From Corynebacterium aurimucosum ATCC 700975 (lineage in GTDB: Bacteria > Actinomycetota > Actinomycetes > Mycobacteriales > Mycobacteriaceae): a stretch of DNA of 64,000 nucleotides. The stretch spans positions 1 through 64,000 of the forward strand of contig NZ_VDTC01000009.1 in NCBI RefSeq assembly GCF_007672725.1, written 5' to 3'. Shown here piece after piece: positions 44,258 through 54,107 of the stretch. How positions within the stretch are numbered: position 1 is the first letter of the stretch; every line of letters starts with the position of its first letter. The notes below the pieces were generated by a model. The model was given only the letters and a program-made list of their open reading frames with translations. It made no database searches and was not told where the DNA came from. The translations under genes were made by a program, and so were the position numbers.

Positions 44258-46611
44258 CCGGCGGAGCACCCGCGTGCGCCGGTGCGACACGCGGGACGGC
44301 CCCGGCCCGGTTACGGGTTAGGGGCGCGGGCGTGCGGCACGCCGATGGGCGATGGGCACCCGACATGGTGGATCTCTCCTTCGATTTCGGCACGATCAAC
44401 GCCATCACGGGACCCGTGGGATGCGGAAAGACAAGCCTGGCCCACCTCATCGCTGGACTGATTCCCTCGCACATCCCCATCGACCATGCCGGATTCGTGC
44501 ACATCGTCGATGCCGACGGCACCGAACGCCCCGTGGACGGGGACCGGGTCACCTTCGTCGGGCAAGACCCGGCGACGCAGGTGCTCACGCTCCGAGTCGT
44601 CGATGACGTGGCCATGGCCCTCGAGTTTTCCCTCGTGGAAGCCGGTATCGTCGCCAAGCGATCAGCCGAGGCTCTATCGGAGCTCGGGCTGTCAGAGCTC
44701 GCGGAGAAGGATCCGTGGGCTTTGTCGGGCGGGCAACGCCAGCGGATGGCCATCGCTGGTGCGGTGGCCAGGGCGCCGGAGGTCATGATCTTCGACGAGC
44801 CCGCCGCCCACGTCGACGAGGACGGTCGGCGGGCGCTGTTCGCCGCCATCCGTGATTTGCGGGCCCCGGGGCGCGTCATCCTGCTCATCGAGCACGACCT
44901 CCGTCCGTTCGACGGGTGGGTCGACACGGTGACAATCCTCGATGCGGACGGGAGCGTCGCCGCGCACGGAGCGCCGGAGGGTATCGCGGTGAAGGGCATT
45001 GCGACGTCGGCCGCGACCGCCGGAGCGCCGGACGCCAGTACGCCGGGCACGGGGGCACCGGACCGTCTCAGTCCGGACCGGCGGCGAAGGCCCCGGGGAG
45101 CCGGGGATGGCGCCGATCCGGAATCGGAGGCGGACGCCGTTCCACTGCTGGCCTTGACCGGAGCCCATGTGGCCCGGGGCAGGGAGCGGATCCTGAACGG
45201 GGCCGATCTGACACTGGAACGGGGCGAGATTCATGCCCTAGTCGGTGCCAACGGAGTCGGTAAGTCCACCTTGCTGGCGGTGCTGTCGGGCCAGATGAAG
45301 GCGGGAGCGGACCTCCGGATTGACGGCGCGTCCGCCCGGCGCGTCCCCGACGCCTTCGCGTCGTTGGCGTTCCAGAACCCCGAGCACCAGTTCACCCGCG
45401 CGACCGTCGCCGCGGAAATCGACTCCGCGCTGGCCGGCACGGACCCGCACGGACCACTCGGCGCCGATGAGCTGTGGAAACTGCGGGAAGCCTTGTGCCC
45501 CCGGGCACTTGACCCCGTCTCGCCGTTCGTCCTGTCGGGCGGACAGAAAAGACGGTTGGGCATCTTCCTGGCGGTGGCGGCCAATCGCCGTTTGCTGCTT
45601 CTCGACGAGCCGTTGGCGCATCTGGATTCGCCGAGCTCGCGCATCGTACTGGATGCCCTAGCGGAATACGCAGGGGCCGGCGGAACCGTTGTGTTCACGT
45701 GCCACGACCGCCGTGCTGCGCGAACGTGGGCGGATCGGGCGAGCATCGTCGCCGAAGGGAAGGTCGCCTGGTCCGGTCCCGCAGCCGACGTGCCGGCTTC
45801 CCCGGAGTCGTCCCGGCGGGATCGCGCACTGCCCGCGGCCGGCGCACGGACGTCCTTGGACGAAAGCCCCTGGACCAGTGGATCCGCCGCTCGAAGGCGC
45901 GCGGGGTTGAACGCCATCACGATTGTCGCGGCGGTGATGCTCGTCCTCGTCGCCGGGCTGCTCTCCGGCGGAGACGCCGTTCTCGCTCTGACGGGGGTCG
46001 CGTTCCTCGCACTCGCTGCGATCGCGGAACGCGACGTTCGGGCGACGGCGGGGAAGGTCCTCCTCGTCCTGTTGATCGGGGTGTTCTTCGGCCTGCTCGG
46101 GTGGCGCTCCGAGTTCTACGGCAGTGGGGATCCGGCGGAGGCTGTCCGCCACGGCATCCATCACGGACTGCTACTGACGGCCGTGTTTGCGGGGACGGTC
46201 CTGGTCTCCGCGTGTATGCGCGTCGAGGAGCTTTTCGACGCCATGGTGCAACGCCTCCGGGTGCCCTACACATGGTGCACCATAGCGATTTCCGGGGTGA
46301 GCATCGCGGCGTTCCTGCGCAGCGAAATCCCCCAGCTGACATGGGCGATTAGATTGCGCTCGATGCGACCGGGGCAGTCTTTCCGCTCCGGCTTCATTCG
46401 CGCGACGACGCCCGCGCGCATCGCCTTTCCCCTGTTCGTCAGCGCCGTGCGCTGCGCCGAAAAGCTGTCCCTGACCCTGGTGATGCGCAACTTCGGCCGC
46501 CATCCGCGACGTACCTTCCGCACCGATCACCCCTGGCGAGTGCGTGACGGTTTCGCGGCTGCAGCGTCCGCCGCGGCCTTCGTTGCCGCCCTGGTGTCCG
46601 CAGTGACTTGA
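44254..46611 (+). CDS. Fused EcfA-EcfA'-EcfT energising module
   Basis: 785 aa. First ATPase: Walker A GPVGCGKTS (53-61), signature LSGGQRQRM (157-165), Walker B VMIFDEP. Second ATPase: GANGVGKST (331-339), QNPEHQF Q-loop, LSGGQKRRLG, LLLLDEPLAHLD (447-458). From ~550 a membrane domain of about five helices ends with an EcfT-type coupling segment (RLRVPYTWCTIAISG, RLRSMRPGQS). The three energising parts of an ECF transporter are normally separate. GTG 44254 overlaps the previous stop (GTGA). Confidence 0.85.
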   Translation: MTGGAPACAGATRGTAPARLRVRGAGVRHADGRWAPDMVDLSFDFGTINAITGPVGCGKTSLAHLIAGLIPSHIPIDHAGFVHIVDADGTERPVDGDRVTFVGQDPATQVLTLRVVDDVAMALEFSLVEAGIVAKRSAEALSELGLSELAEKDPWALSGGQRQRMAIAGAVARAPEVMIFDEPAAHVDEDGRRALFAAIRDLRAPGRVILLIEHDLRPFDGWVDTVTILDADGSVAAHGAPEGIAVKGIATSAATAGAPDASTPGTGAPDRLSPDRRRRPRGAGDGADPESEADAVPLLALTGAHVARGRERILNGADLTLERGEIHALVGANGVGKSTLLAVLSGQMKAGADLRIDGASARRVPDAFASLAFQNPEHQFTRATVAAEIDSALAGTDPHGPLGADELWKLREALCPRALDPVSPFVLSGGQKRRLGIFLAVAANRRLLLLDEPLAHLDSPSSRIVLDALAEYAGAGGTVVFTCHDRRAARTWADRASIVAEGKVAWSGPAADVPASPESSRRDRALPAAGARTSLDESPWTSGSAARRRAGLNAITIVAAVMLVLVAGLLSGGDAVLALTGVAFLALAAIAERDVRATAGKVLLVLLIGVFFGLLGWRSEFYGSGDPAEAVRHGIHHGLLLTAVFAGTVLVSACMRVEELFDAMVQRLRVPYTWCTIAISGVSIAAFLRSEIPQLTWAIRLRSMRPGQSFRSGFIRATTPARIAFPLFVSAVRCAEKLSLTLVMRNFGRHPRRTFRTDHPWRVRDGFAAAASAAAFVAALVSAVT

Positions 46612-46777
46612 CGGGCACCCGGAACCGGCGGGCCCCGAGCCCGCGAGCGTTTCCGAGCCTGTACGGAGACGCGCCCCACCCAGTTGCTTCAACCCTTCAG
46701 ACACATCCTCCGGGTCGCGCCATGCGGGCCCGGTCCGCCCGGCACCGGCATGGCGCCGACAACCGAAAGAGGTACCA

Positions 46778-47305
46778 GTGAACACGATCCGGACCATCAG
46801 CGACGTGCTTCGGGACAAGGCCGATGAGACGAAGAAGGGGATCACCTTCGTCGAGAATCGGCGGGACGTCCTCGTCCCGTACGGCCGGGTCCATGCGGAG
46901 GCGGTGGCGGCTGCGACTCGGTTGGCTGAAGCCGGCATCGGCCCCGGCGATCGCGTGATCTTCCAAGTTTCGGAGAACCGCGGGCTCATCCGGGCGTTCT
47001 GGGGCTGCGTCTACGCCGGCGCGGGCGATGCGGGGCCGGCGGCCGAGACGACCGTAGTCCGGGCGACCGGCCCAGGTTCCTACAAAATGACCGCGGCGAT
47101 TGCTGCCGCCACCGTTGCGTCGGTCGCGGGGAAGCCGGTCGCGCCGGGGTGCCGGGATCTCGTCGGCCACCCCCGGCTCCTCGAACCGGTCCTCGCCTTC
47201 GCCCGCGATGCGGGCATCCATATCGAAACGCCGCATGACAACCCGACCACGGGGCCACTGCCGGCAGCGGCCCACTGCGACACCAAAGAAAAGGAGAAAC
47301 GATGA
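46778..47305 (+). pseudogene. Truncated adenylate-forming enzyme (acyl-AMP ligase/NRPS A-domain N-terminus)
   Basis: 175 aa. Residues 1-85 match the N-terminal start of AMP-binding enzymes (SDVLRDKADETKKGITFVEN, GIGPGDRVIFQVSENRGLIR, AFWGCVYAG). The sequence then jumps to unrelated-looking Ala-rich text and ends, so the ATP- and acyl-binding core motifs are missing. A normal enzyme has 500+ residues. GAAAGAGG precedes GTG 46778 and the stop overlaps the next ATG, so it may still be translated. It looks like the leftover of a biosynthetic gene after internal deletion. Confidence 0.65.
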
Positions 47306-48345
47306 CAGATCAAGCTGAACGGGGTGCGGCGATCGTCGTCCGCGACCTCACGAAGAGCTACCCGATTGCGGGCAAAGCCGGCACCGCGCCCGAAGGCGGG
47401 GCAGGTGCTCCGCCGGACGGCGGGCGCAAGGGAAAGCGCGGCGCCCGGATGCGCAAGCATGTGCTCGACGGCGTGAGTTTCACCGTGCCCGCCGGGTCGA
47501 TCGTGTCGTTCCTCGGCCACAACGGCGCAGGCAAGACCACCCTCATCCGAATCCTGTCGACGCTCATTACCGCAGACTCCGGCGAGGTGAGCATCTTCTC
47601 GCGCGATGTGAAAGAGGATCCGGCGGGCGTGCGCGCCGACATTGCCACCACCGGCCAATTCGCGGCGATCGACGAGAACCTCACCGGCCGGGAGAACCTG
47701 GAGTTCTTCGGGCGGCTGCGCGGACTCGACCGCGCCGACGCGGCCGCCCGCGCGACGGAACTGCTCGCGCAATTCTCGCTCGCAGACAGTGCTTCGACGT
47801 TGGCGTCGGCCTATTCGGGTGGCATGCGGCGCCGTCTCGACATCGCCGCGTCGCTGTGCGTCGTGCCCAGGCTGCTGTTCCTCGACGAACCCACGACGGG
47901 GCTGGACCCGGTCAGCCGCGAAGAGCTGTGGGGCTTCATCCGGCAACTGCGGGACGACGGAATGACCCTGGTGCTGACCACCCAGTACCTGGAAGAGGCG
48001 GAGGCGCTGGCAGACCACGTCCATCTGCTCAAGGACCGCCGCATCGTCGCCAGCGGAACGCCGGAGGAATTGCGCCGCGACTTCGGGTCGCACGTGCTCC
48101 GCGTGTCCTTTGCCACCACCGCCGAGGCGGAGGCGTTCGCCCGCTGCCTCGGACGAACGTGCCTGGACGGCGTCCGCGTCGCGGGGAAGTCGGTGTCCCT
48201 CGACGTCGACCCCGGACCGCAGGTCCTCGAGGCGGTGGCGCAGGCGATGGAGGCCTCGGAAGCGTTGCCGGATTCGCTGAGCGTGTCGCCACCCACCCTC
48301 AACGAGGTATTCATATCGATGAACGCAGGGGGTGCGGCGCGATGA
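47302..48345 (+). CDS. DrrA-type ABC exporter ATPase
   Basis: 347 aa. Walker A GHNGAGKTT, signature YSGGMRRRLDIAASL, Walker B LLFLDEPTTGLDP, and a C-terminal ~80-residue extension as in daunorubicin-resistance DrrA. An extra Gly/Lys-rich insert (about 23-50) lies before Walker A. Energises the two ABC-2 permeases that follow, for export of a small molecule or peptide. ATGA overlaps on both sides show translational coupling. Confidence 0.9.
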   Translation: MTDQAERGAAIVVRDLTKSYPIAGKAGTAPEGGAGAPPDGGRKGKRGARMRKHVLDGVSFTVPAGSIVSFLGHNGAGKTTLIRILSTLITADSGEVSIFSRDVKEDPAGVRADIATTGQFAAIDENLTGRENLEFFGRLRGLDRADAAARATELLAQFSLADSASTLASAYSGGMRRRLDIAASLCVVPRLLFLDEPTTGLDPVSREELWGFIRQLRDDGMTLVLTTQYLEEAEALADHVHLLKDRRIVASGTPEELRRDFGSHVLRVSFATTAEAEAFARCLGRTCLDGVRVAGKSVSLDVDPGPQVLEAVAQAMEASEALPDSLSVSPPTLNEVFISMNAGGAAR

Positions 48346-49094
48346 GTGCGACGTCGGTCGCGGCGTTCCTCCGTCGGGATCTGCTGCTGTTGCGACGCAA
48401 CACCGCGTCGCTGATCTCCATGTTCGTCGTTCCTCCCCTCTTCCTGCTGTGCCTGTACGCGGTGTTTGGGTACTCGGCAGGGCAATCCGGCTTCGGGTAC
48501 CTGCGTTTCGTGCTCGGCGGCTGCCTGTTCCAGGCGGCGATGTTCACCGCCGCGGCGTCGGCGATGGCGGTGGGACAGGACGTCGAATCCGGGCTCGTTG
48601 ACCGCGTGCGCGTGCTGCCCGGGGCCACAGGCGGCTATGTCGCCGGCAGGCTCGCCACCGATGTGCTGCGGATGTCCGCGTCGATCGCGGCGCTGCTGGT
48701 CGTCGCGTGGTCCTGCGGCCTCGACATGGCTCTCGGTGACGTCGCGTGGACAGTCCTGTGGTCACTGCTCGCCGCCGCGGTCCTGTCCCTGGTCACGGAC
48801 GGGGTGATCCTGATGGTGCCCGCCCCGGTGTCGACAGCCTCATCGATCCAGGCGCTGGAAATGCTGCTGCTCATGTTCTCCACCGCGTTCATTCCGGCGA
48901 CCGCTTTGGACGGCTCCCTGCGCGACGTCGTACGTCACATGCCGTTTTCGCCGATCATCGAGGTGATCAGGGCGGCGTCCCCGGATGCCTTCCCGGATAG
49001 TGCCGGGGAAGAGGCAGCCCTGTGGCTCGGTGTCGCGGCGGTCGCCGGAATCGTCTTGTTCATCCGCCGGTTCACCTCGAGGAGCGAATCATGA
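48342..49094 (+). CDS. ABC-2 type permease (DrrB-like), first subunit
   Basis: 250 aa, six predicted helices. FLRRDLLLLRRNTASLISMF at the start and the C-terminal MPFSPIIEVIRAASPD segment are typical of ABC-2 exporters. Pairs with the next permease and the upstream ATPase. Starts with ATGA overlap. Confidence 0.87.
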   Translation: MSATSVAAFLRRDLLLLRRNTASLISMFVVPPLFLLCLYAVFGYSAGQSGFGYLRFVLGGCLFQAAMFTAAASAMAVGQDVESGLVDRVRVLPGATGGYVAGRLATDVLRMSASIAALLVVAWSCGLDMALGDVAWTVLWSLLAAAVLSLVTDGVILMVPAPVSTASSIQALEMLLLMFSTAFIPATALDGSLRDVVRHMPFSPIIEVIRAASPDAFPDSAGEEAALWLGVAAVAGIVLFIRRFTSRSES

Positions 49095-49828
49095 TCGGCC
49101 CCATCTTCGTGCATCTGCGGCGCATTGCCCACATTTGGCTGCGGCGCCCCGACTTCTGGTTCATGACGTTCATTGCTCCGCTCGTGTACCTGTTCATCGT
49201 CAACCGCATGTTCGGTAGCCTGGTCAGGCAGCTCACCGGAGAGTTCGAACTCCCGAACGCGGTCATCCTGGTCGTGACGACGTGGGCGTTCATCTTGGCC
49301 ATCACGGGATCGTCCACTGTGTTCGTTGAACGCAGCAATGGCCTCCACGAGCGGTTGATCACCATGCCGGCGCCGTACGCGGCCGTGCCGGTCGCACGGA
49401 TCATCGCTGAGTTCATCCGGATCATGGCGATGTCGGTCGTCGTCGCGGCGGTGGCCGCCTTGCTTTCCGACAGCCCCCCTGAGGCGTCCTGGTGGTGGAG
49501 GATCGCGGTGACCGGCGCGATGGTTGCCGCGGCGGCCGCATGCACCGGCACGTACATCGCGTTCTCCATCACCAGCCCCCAGGGCTCCGTGGCCCTCATC
49601 CCGTTAATCATCGTTGCGATGTTCGTCAACACGGTGCTCATGCCCGCCGACCACTTCCGTCCCCTCCTGCGCGGAATCGCCGGGCACACCCCCGTATCCG
49701 CGGCCGGCGAGGCCGTCAACGGCACCGGGGCTGCGGGTCTGGTGGTCTGTGCGGCCTGGTTCTTTGGTATCGCCGTGCTCGCGGCGTGGGGCATCGCCGT
49801 GAAAACGAGGCCGGGGGAGTCTGCATGA
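49091..49828 (+). CDS. ABC-2 type permease (DrrB/DrrC-like), second subunit
   Basis: 245 aa, six helices. VHLRRIAHIWLRRPDFWFMT start, VERSNGLHERLITMP loop and HTPVSAAGEAVNG near the C-terminus. Forms the heteromeric pore with the preceding permease. ATG 49091 overlaps its stop by 4 bp. Confidence 0.87.
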   Translation: MIGPIFVHLRRIAHIWLRRPDFWFMTFIAPLVYLFIVNRMFGSLVRQLTGEFELPNAVILVVTTWAFILAITGSSTVFVERSNGLHERLITMPAPYAAVPVARIIAEFIRIMAMSVVVAAVAALLSDSPPEASWWWRIAVTGAMVAAAAACTGTYIAFSITSPQGSVALIPLIIVAMFVNTVLMPADHFRPLLRGIAGHTPVSAAGEAVNGTGAAGLVVCAAWFFGIAVLAAWGIAVKTRPGESA

Positions 49829-49901
49829 CGGCCCGCGAATCCGAGCATCTAACCCGAAACCGCCGCGTGGACGCGGCCCACACACCCGGAGACAGAACCA
49901 G

Positions 49902-50585
49902 ATGAAGTCGATCGCCCAGATCGTCCAGAACAACCGCAGGCTCCTCGCGGCCTACGAGGACAAGGTCGAGCCGAGGTTCCTAAGCCGCTATGCGCGCGAA
50001 CCGATGGACGCCGCCGCCGTGTACCGGAAGCTCCGTGCGCTGGATCCCGGGCCGGATGCGCCGGCCCGGGTCCTCGACCTCGGTTGCGGAACCGGGTGGC
50101 TCGCCCGCACGCTCGCCGCTGAGTCTCGCTATCGCAGGGCGAACATCGTCGGCTACGACCTGTCGCCCAATGCGATCCGCATCGCCCGCGAACGCGCCGC
50201 CGCCGACGGGCTCGGGGCCCGGACGGAATTCCACGTTGCCGACATCCTCACGCCGCTCGCGGGAGAGCCCGGCGGGGCCTGTGAAATCTGGGTGTGCGGC
50301 GCGCTCCACCAAATGAAGGATGCGGGAGCCGCGCTCGGCAGGGTCTCCGGGCTGCTCGCCGACGGCGGCATCGCTTACGTGCAGACGTTCGTCGAGGATC
50401 CCGACGTGAACGAGCGGGTCGACATGGCCGTCATGGCGAAGATGGGCCACCGGGTGTTCCGGGGCAGCGAGCTCGAGGACCTCGCCGAAGCCAACGGGCT
50501 GAAGCTGGACGGAGCCTCACGCGCCGGCATGGTGTATTTCTGCACTCTCGCGAAGAAAAGCGTGATCGGGGAGGCGGGGAAGTGA
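49902..50585 (+). CDS. Class I SAM-dependent methyltransferase
   Basis: 227 aa. SAM motif I VLDLGCGTGW (about 57-66), followed by GYDLSPNAIRIARERA and VWCG-type motif IV replaced by EIWVCGALHQ. Small-molecule methyltransferase; substrate may be the metallophore or a precursor. Separated from the permease by 73 bp, and its stop overlaps the GTG of the next gene. Confidence 0.88.
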   Translation: MKSIAQIVQNNRRLLAAYEDKVEPRFLSRYAREPMDAAAVYRKLRALDPGPDAPARVLDLGCGTGWLARTLAAESRYRRANIVGYDLSPNAIRIARERAAADGLGARTEFHVADILTPLAGEPGGACEIWVCGALHQMKDAGAALGRVSGLLADGGIAYVQTFVEDPDVNERVDMAVMAKMGHRVFRGSELEDLAEANGLKLDGASRAGMVYFCTLAKKSVIGEAGK

Positions 50586-52360
50586 GCGCCGTGGACGGGA
50601 CCGTCGGCCCGTGGTCGCTGCTCGCCCCGATCCGGACCCGGATGCGTGCGGTGGTCGCGTTGTCCGTCCTGTCGTCGGTGGCTACCGTCGCTTCGCTGGT
50701 CGGCATCATCGACATCGCGATGACGTACCCGGAGGCCCCGGTGCATCGGACGTGGTTGGCCGTGGCTGTCATCGTCGTCGCCGCGACGGTGCGAATGGCT
50801 GCAGACGGCGCCGCCGGCATGCTCTCGCACCGGGCGGATAACGACCTGCAGCTCCACCTCCGGCGCCGGTTGGTTGCCCATATCCGGAAGCTGCCGCTGG
50901 GCTGGCTGGACGCCCGGCGCTCGTCGGGGATCATCGGGTCGGTTGAGAAGGACGTCGCGGCCGTCCACCAGCTCATGGGCCACACCGTCGGCGAGACCGT
51001 GGTGGCGGTGCTGGTTCCCCTGCTTTCCCTCATCGCGCTCGTCGCGGTCGATTGGCGGATCGCGGCGGTGGCGGTCGTCCCAGTGCTGGTCACCTTCGCC
51101 CTGATGGGCATGATGATTTCGCGCGGAGCCGATCTTCAGCGCGACTACGAGCGAGCCTCTGAAAAAGTGACGGCTGCGGTCATCGAGTTGGTGCGCGGCA
51201 TCCCTGTGATGAAGTCCTTCGGACGCGCCAACCAGGGCGCGGGCCGCTACGATGCCGCGGCGTCGTCGTTCGTCCGCGCGTGGTCCGCCTGGTCCCGGCA
51301 GTCGAACATCTATCTCGGGCTCATCGACGTGGTGACGTCCCCGATCACGGTCCTCGCAGTGGTGTGCGGCGCCGGCCTCGCTTTGAGGGACACCGCGGGC
51401 GGCAAACCCGAGGGTCTCGTCGCCGGGCTGGTTCTCGGCCTTGGACTCTCCGCGGCGATCGTGCGGGTGGCCATGAACTCCGAACCCATCATCGCGGGGC
51501 TCGCCGCTCTGAAGTCCATTGCGAAGGTGCTGAGCACGCCGCCGATCGCCGAGCCCGCCGATCCGGTGCCCGCGCGCGGGGGCGCGCTCGAGGTTCGGAA
51601 CCTGGTCTTCTCCTACGGGGATGGGCCGCGGGTCCTAGACGGGATGTCCGCGACGTTCGAACCGGGGACCCTCACGGCGCTGGTGGGGTCCTCCGGTTCC
51701 GGAAAGTCCACCGTCGCCCGGCTGTTGGCACGTTTCCACGACCCTGTCGAAGGCTCGGTGCTGCTGGGCGGCGACGATCTTCGCGACATCGCCGTGCGCG
51801 ACGTGCACCGTTCGGTGTCGGTGGTGTTCCAGGATCCGCAGTTGCTCACGCTGCCCTTGCGGGAGAACATCCGGCTGGCCAGGAGAGACGCCACCGACGG
51901 CGAAATCATGGCGGCCGCGAAGCTCGCGAACCTCGATACGGTCATCGCGGCGCTGCCGAAGGGCCTGGATTCGGTGGTCAACGTCGACGTGACCTTTTCC
52001 GGTGGTGAGGCGCAGCGCGTGGCCATCGCGAGGTCGATTGTCACGGACGCGCCGGTGCTCATCTTCGACGAGGCAACCGCTTACGCGGATCCGGCTTCCG
52101 AGGCCCTCATTCAGTCCGCAATCGAGCGTTTGGCTCGTTCGCGGACGGTGATCGTGATTGCGCACAGATTGAGCACGATCCGCAACGCCGACCGCATCCT
52201 CGTTCTCGATGGGGGAGCGGTCGCGGAGGCGGGCACCCACGACGAGTTGCTTGCGCGCGGTGGCCGCTACCGGGATCTGTGGCGCGCGTTCGCGCTCGAC
52301 GACGAACCATCCGCCCCGCGGGGCACTGAAGCAGACGATGAAAAGGCAGGGAACCGATGA
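50582..52360 (+). CDS. YbtP/IrtA-like ABC half-transporter
   Basis: 592 aa. Six-helix exporter-type membrane domain (about 15-320) and an ATPase domain: Walker A GSSGSGKST (about 370), signature FSGGEAQRVAIAR, Walker B VLIFDEATAYAD, H-loop IAHRLSTIR. Pairs of such half-transporters import siderophores despite their exporter fold (YbtP/YbtQ, IrtA/IrtB). No siderophore-interaction domain at the N-terminus, unlike IrtA. GTGA overlap upstream, ATGA overlap downstream. Confidence 0.88.
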   Translation: MSAVDGTVGPWSLLAPIRTRMRAVVALSVLSSVATVASLVGIIDIAMTYPEAPVHRTWLAVAVIVVAATVRMAADGAAGMLSHRADNDLQLHLRRRLVAHIRKLPLGWLDARRSSGIIGSVEKDVAAVHQLMGHTVGETVVAVLVPLLSLIALVAVDWRIAAVAVVPVLVTFALMGMMISRGADLQRDYERASEKVTAAVIELVRGIPVMKSFGRANQGAGRYDAAASSFVRAWSAWSRQSNIYLGLIDVVTSPITVLAVVCGAGLALRDTAGGKPEGLVAGLVLGLGLSAAIVRVAMNSEPIIAGLAALKSIAKVLSTPPIAEPADPVPARGGALEVRNLVFSYGDGPRVLDGMSATFEPGTLTALVGSSGSGKSTVARLLARFHDPVEGSVLLGGDDLRDIAVRDVHRSVSVVFQDPQLLTLPLRENIRLARRDATDGEIMAAAKLANLDTVIAALPKGLDSVVNVDVTFSGGEAQRVAIARSIVTDAPVLIFDEATAYADPASEALIQSAIERLARSRTVIVIAHRLSTIRNADRILVLDGGAVAEAGTHDELLARGGRYRDLWRAFALDDEPSAPRGTEADDEKAGNR

Positions 52361-54090
52361 TCCGGGACTTGTGGTCGATGACGGATCGGCGCTCGAAGAT
52401 GACGCTGGCGTGGCTCATTGCGTTGGCCGCGCTTGCCGCGCTGGCACAGGGTGCGGCGTTCGTCGCGCTGCTGCCGCTGCTGTCGGCTCTGGCCGTGGGA
52501 GATGATGCGACGGCGTGGCGTTTCACCGGCGTCATCGCCGGCCTCGCGGCCGCCCATGCGGTGCTGTCCCTCGCCGCGGGGACGGTCGGCAGGGCGAATT
52601 CCGCAGCGGTGCTGTCGTCCCTGCTGCGTTCCCTGGGCGAACGCGTGCTGACGTTGCCACTCGGGTACGTCACCAAGTCCACGGCCGGCCGCTTTTCGGA
52701 GATGGCGTCTTCGGGCATGGCGTTCGCGGCGTCCGTGCCGCACGTGATCCTGAGGCCCGTCATCGCTGCTGTGGTTGCGCCGACCGTCATCGCTCTCGGA
52801 ATTCTGGCGGTGGATTGGCGCGTCGGGTTGGTTCTCGTCGCGTCGGCGCCGGTGCTCTTCTTCGCCTACCGGGCCATTGGCCGGGTTGGCGGGGAGTCGG
52901 ACGAAGCGCATGCTGACGCCGTAGCTGCCGTCTCCGGCAGGCTGATCGAGTTCACCCGCGGCCAGCAGGTGATTCGCGCCGCGGGCGACGGTTCGGCGGC
53001 GGACGCGATGGTGGATGAGGCGATCCAGGCCCAACACGATGCGTTCGCGAAGGCGACGTCGACGCAAGGCGCGGCCATCGGACGGTTGGGCTCGGTCGTC
53101 CATGCGGTGTTCACGGCGGCGGTGGTCGTCGCCGTGGCGGTCGCCGCGACGGGCGGGATGTCACCGGCGCATTTGGCGCCGATGCTCATTGTGGTCGTCC
53201 AGTTCACCGGACCGATCACCACGGCGGGAGCGTTGTCCGGCGGTTTCGGCGCGGGCCGCAACACGTTGGCTGCGCTGCGTGACCTGCGGGCGATCCCCGC
53301 CCTTCCCGAGCCTGCCGCACCGGAGCTGCCCGACGGGCATGACGTGGAGTTCCGCGGCGTGAGCTTCGGGTACGGGGATAAGAAGGTTCTCGACGGCGTC
53401 AGCTTCCGTGCACCTCAGGGAGCACTGGTTGCCGTAGTGGGACCGTCGGGGGCGGGCAAGACGACGGTCATGCGGCTGCTGTCGCGTTTTCATGATCCGG
53501 ACTCGGGGGAGATCCTCATTGGCGGGGTGCCCTTGCCTCGGATCGGCACCGACGGCGTAAACTCGCTGGTGACCCCGGTGTTCCAGGAGACGTTCCTCTT
53601 CGACGCGTCCGTGCGGGACAACGTGGTCTTCGCCGACCCCGGATTCGGTTCCAAGCCCGGCGACGGAGACCGCTTGCGCGAGGCCGCCCGGCGATCCGGG
53701 GTGGACCGCATCGTGGAGCTGCTGCCTTCCGGGTGGGATAACCCGGTGGGGGAGGAGGGGACGCTGCTGTCGGGAGGCGAGCGGCAGCGCGTCGCCATCG
53801 CCCGGGCGCTTCTGAAGGATTCCCCGGTGGTGCTTTTCGACGAGCCAACGTCCTCGCTGGATGCGGCCACTGAGCAGGCGATTGTCGGCACGATGGAAGC
53901 GTTGCGCGGCGATCACACCGTGATCGTCGTCGCCCATCGCCTGCACACCGTCCGCGATGCCGACCTCATCGTCGTGCTTTCGGAGGACGGGACGGTCGCA
54001 GAACGGGGCACGCACGATGAATTGCTGGCGAAGGGCGGCCGCTACGCCGAGTCGTGGACGTGCCGGACGGGAGGCTCCCCGGGCGCCTGA
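52357..54090 (+). CDS. YbtQ/IrtB-like ABC half-transporter
   Basis: 577 aa. Exporter-type membrane domain, then Walker A GPSGAGKTT (about 362), signature LSGGERQRVAIAR, Walker B VVLFDEPTSSLD, H-loop VAHRLHTVR. Expected heterodimer partner of the preceding protein; last intact gene of the island operon. Ends 17 bp before the convergent lipase pseudogene. Confidence 0.88.
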   Translation: MIRDLWSMTDRRSKMTLAWLIALAALAALAQGAAFVALLPLLSALAVGDDATAWRFTGVIAGLAAAHAVLSLAAGTVGRANSAAVLSSLLRSLGERVLTLPLGYVTKSTAGRFSEMASSGMAFAASVPHVILRPVIAAVVAPTVIALGILAVDWRVGLVLVASAPVLFFAYRAIGRVGGESDEAHADAVAAVSGRLIEFTRGQQVIRAAGDGSAADAMVDEAIQAQHDAFAKATSTQGAAIGRLGSVVHAVFTAAVVVAVAVAATGGMSPAHLAPMLIVVVQFTGPITTAGALSGGFGAGRNTLAALRDLRAIPALPEPAAPELPDGHDVEFRGVSFGYGDKKVLDGVSFRAPQGALVAVVGPSGAGKTTVMRLLSRFHDPDSGEILIGGVPLPRIGTDGVNSLVTPVFQETFLFDASVRDNVVFADPGFGSKPGDGDRLREAARRSGVDRIVELLPSGWDNPVGEEGTLLSGGERQRVAIARALLKDSPVVLFDEPTSSLDAATEQAIVGTMEALRGDHTVIVVAHRLHTVRDADLIVVLSEDGTVAERGTHDELLAKGGRYAESWTCRTGGSPGA

Positions 54091-54107
54091 TCCTCGTCCG
54101 TCGAGGA

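Noticed and set aside
43544..54090. Prophage or conjugative element
   Set aside because: No integrase, capsid, relaxase or type IV secretion genes; the content is transporters and one methyltransferase.
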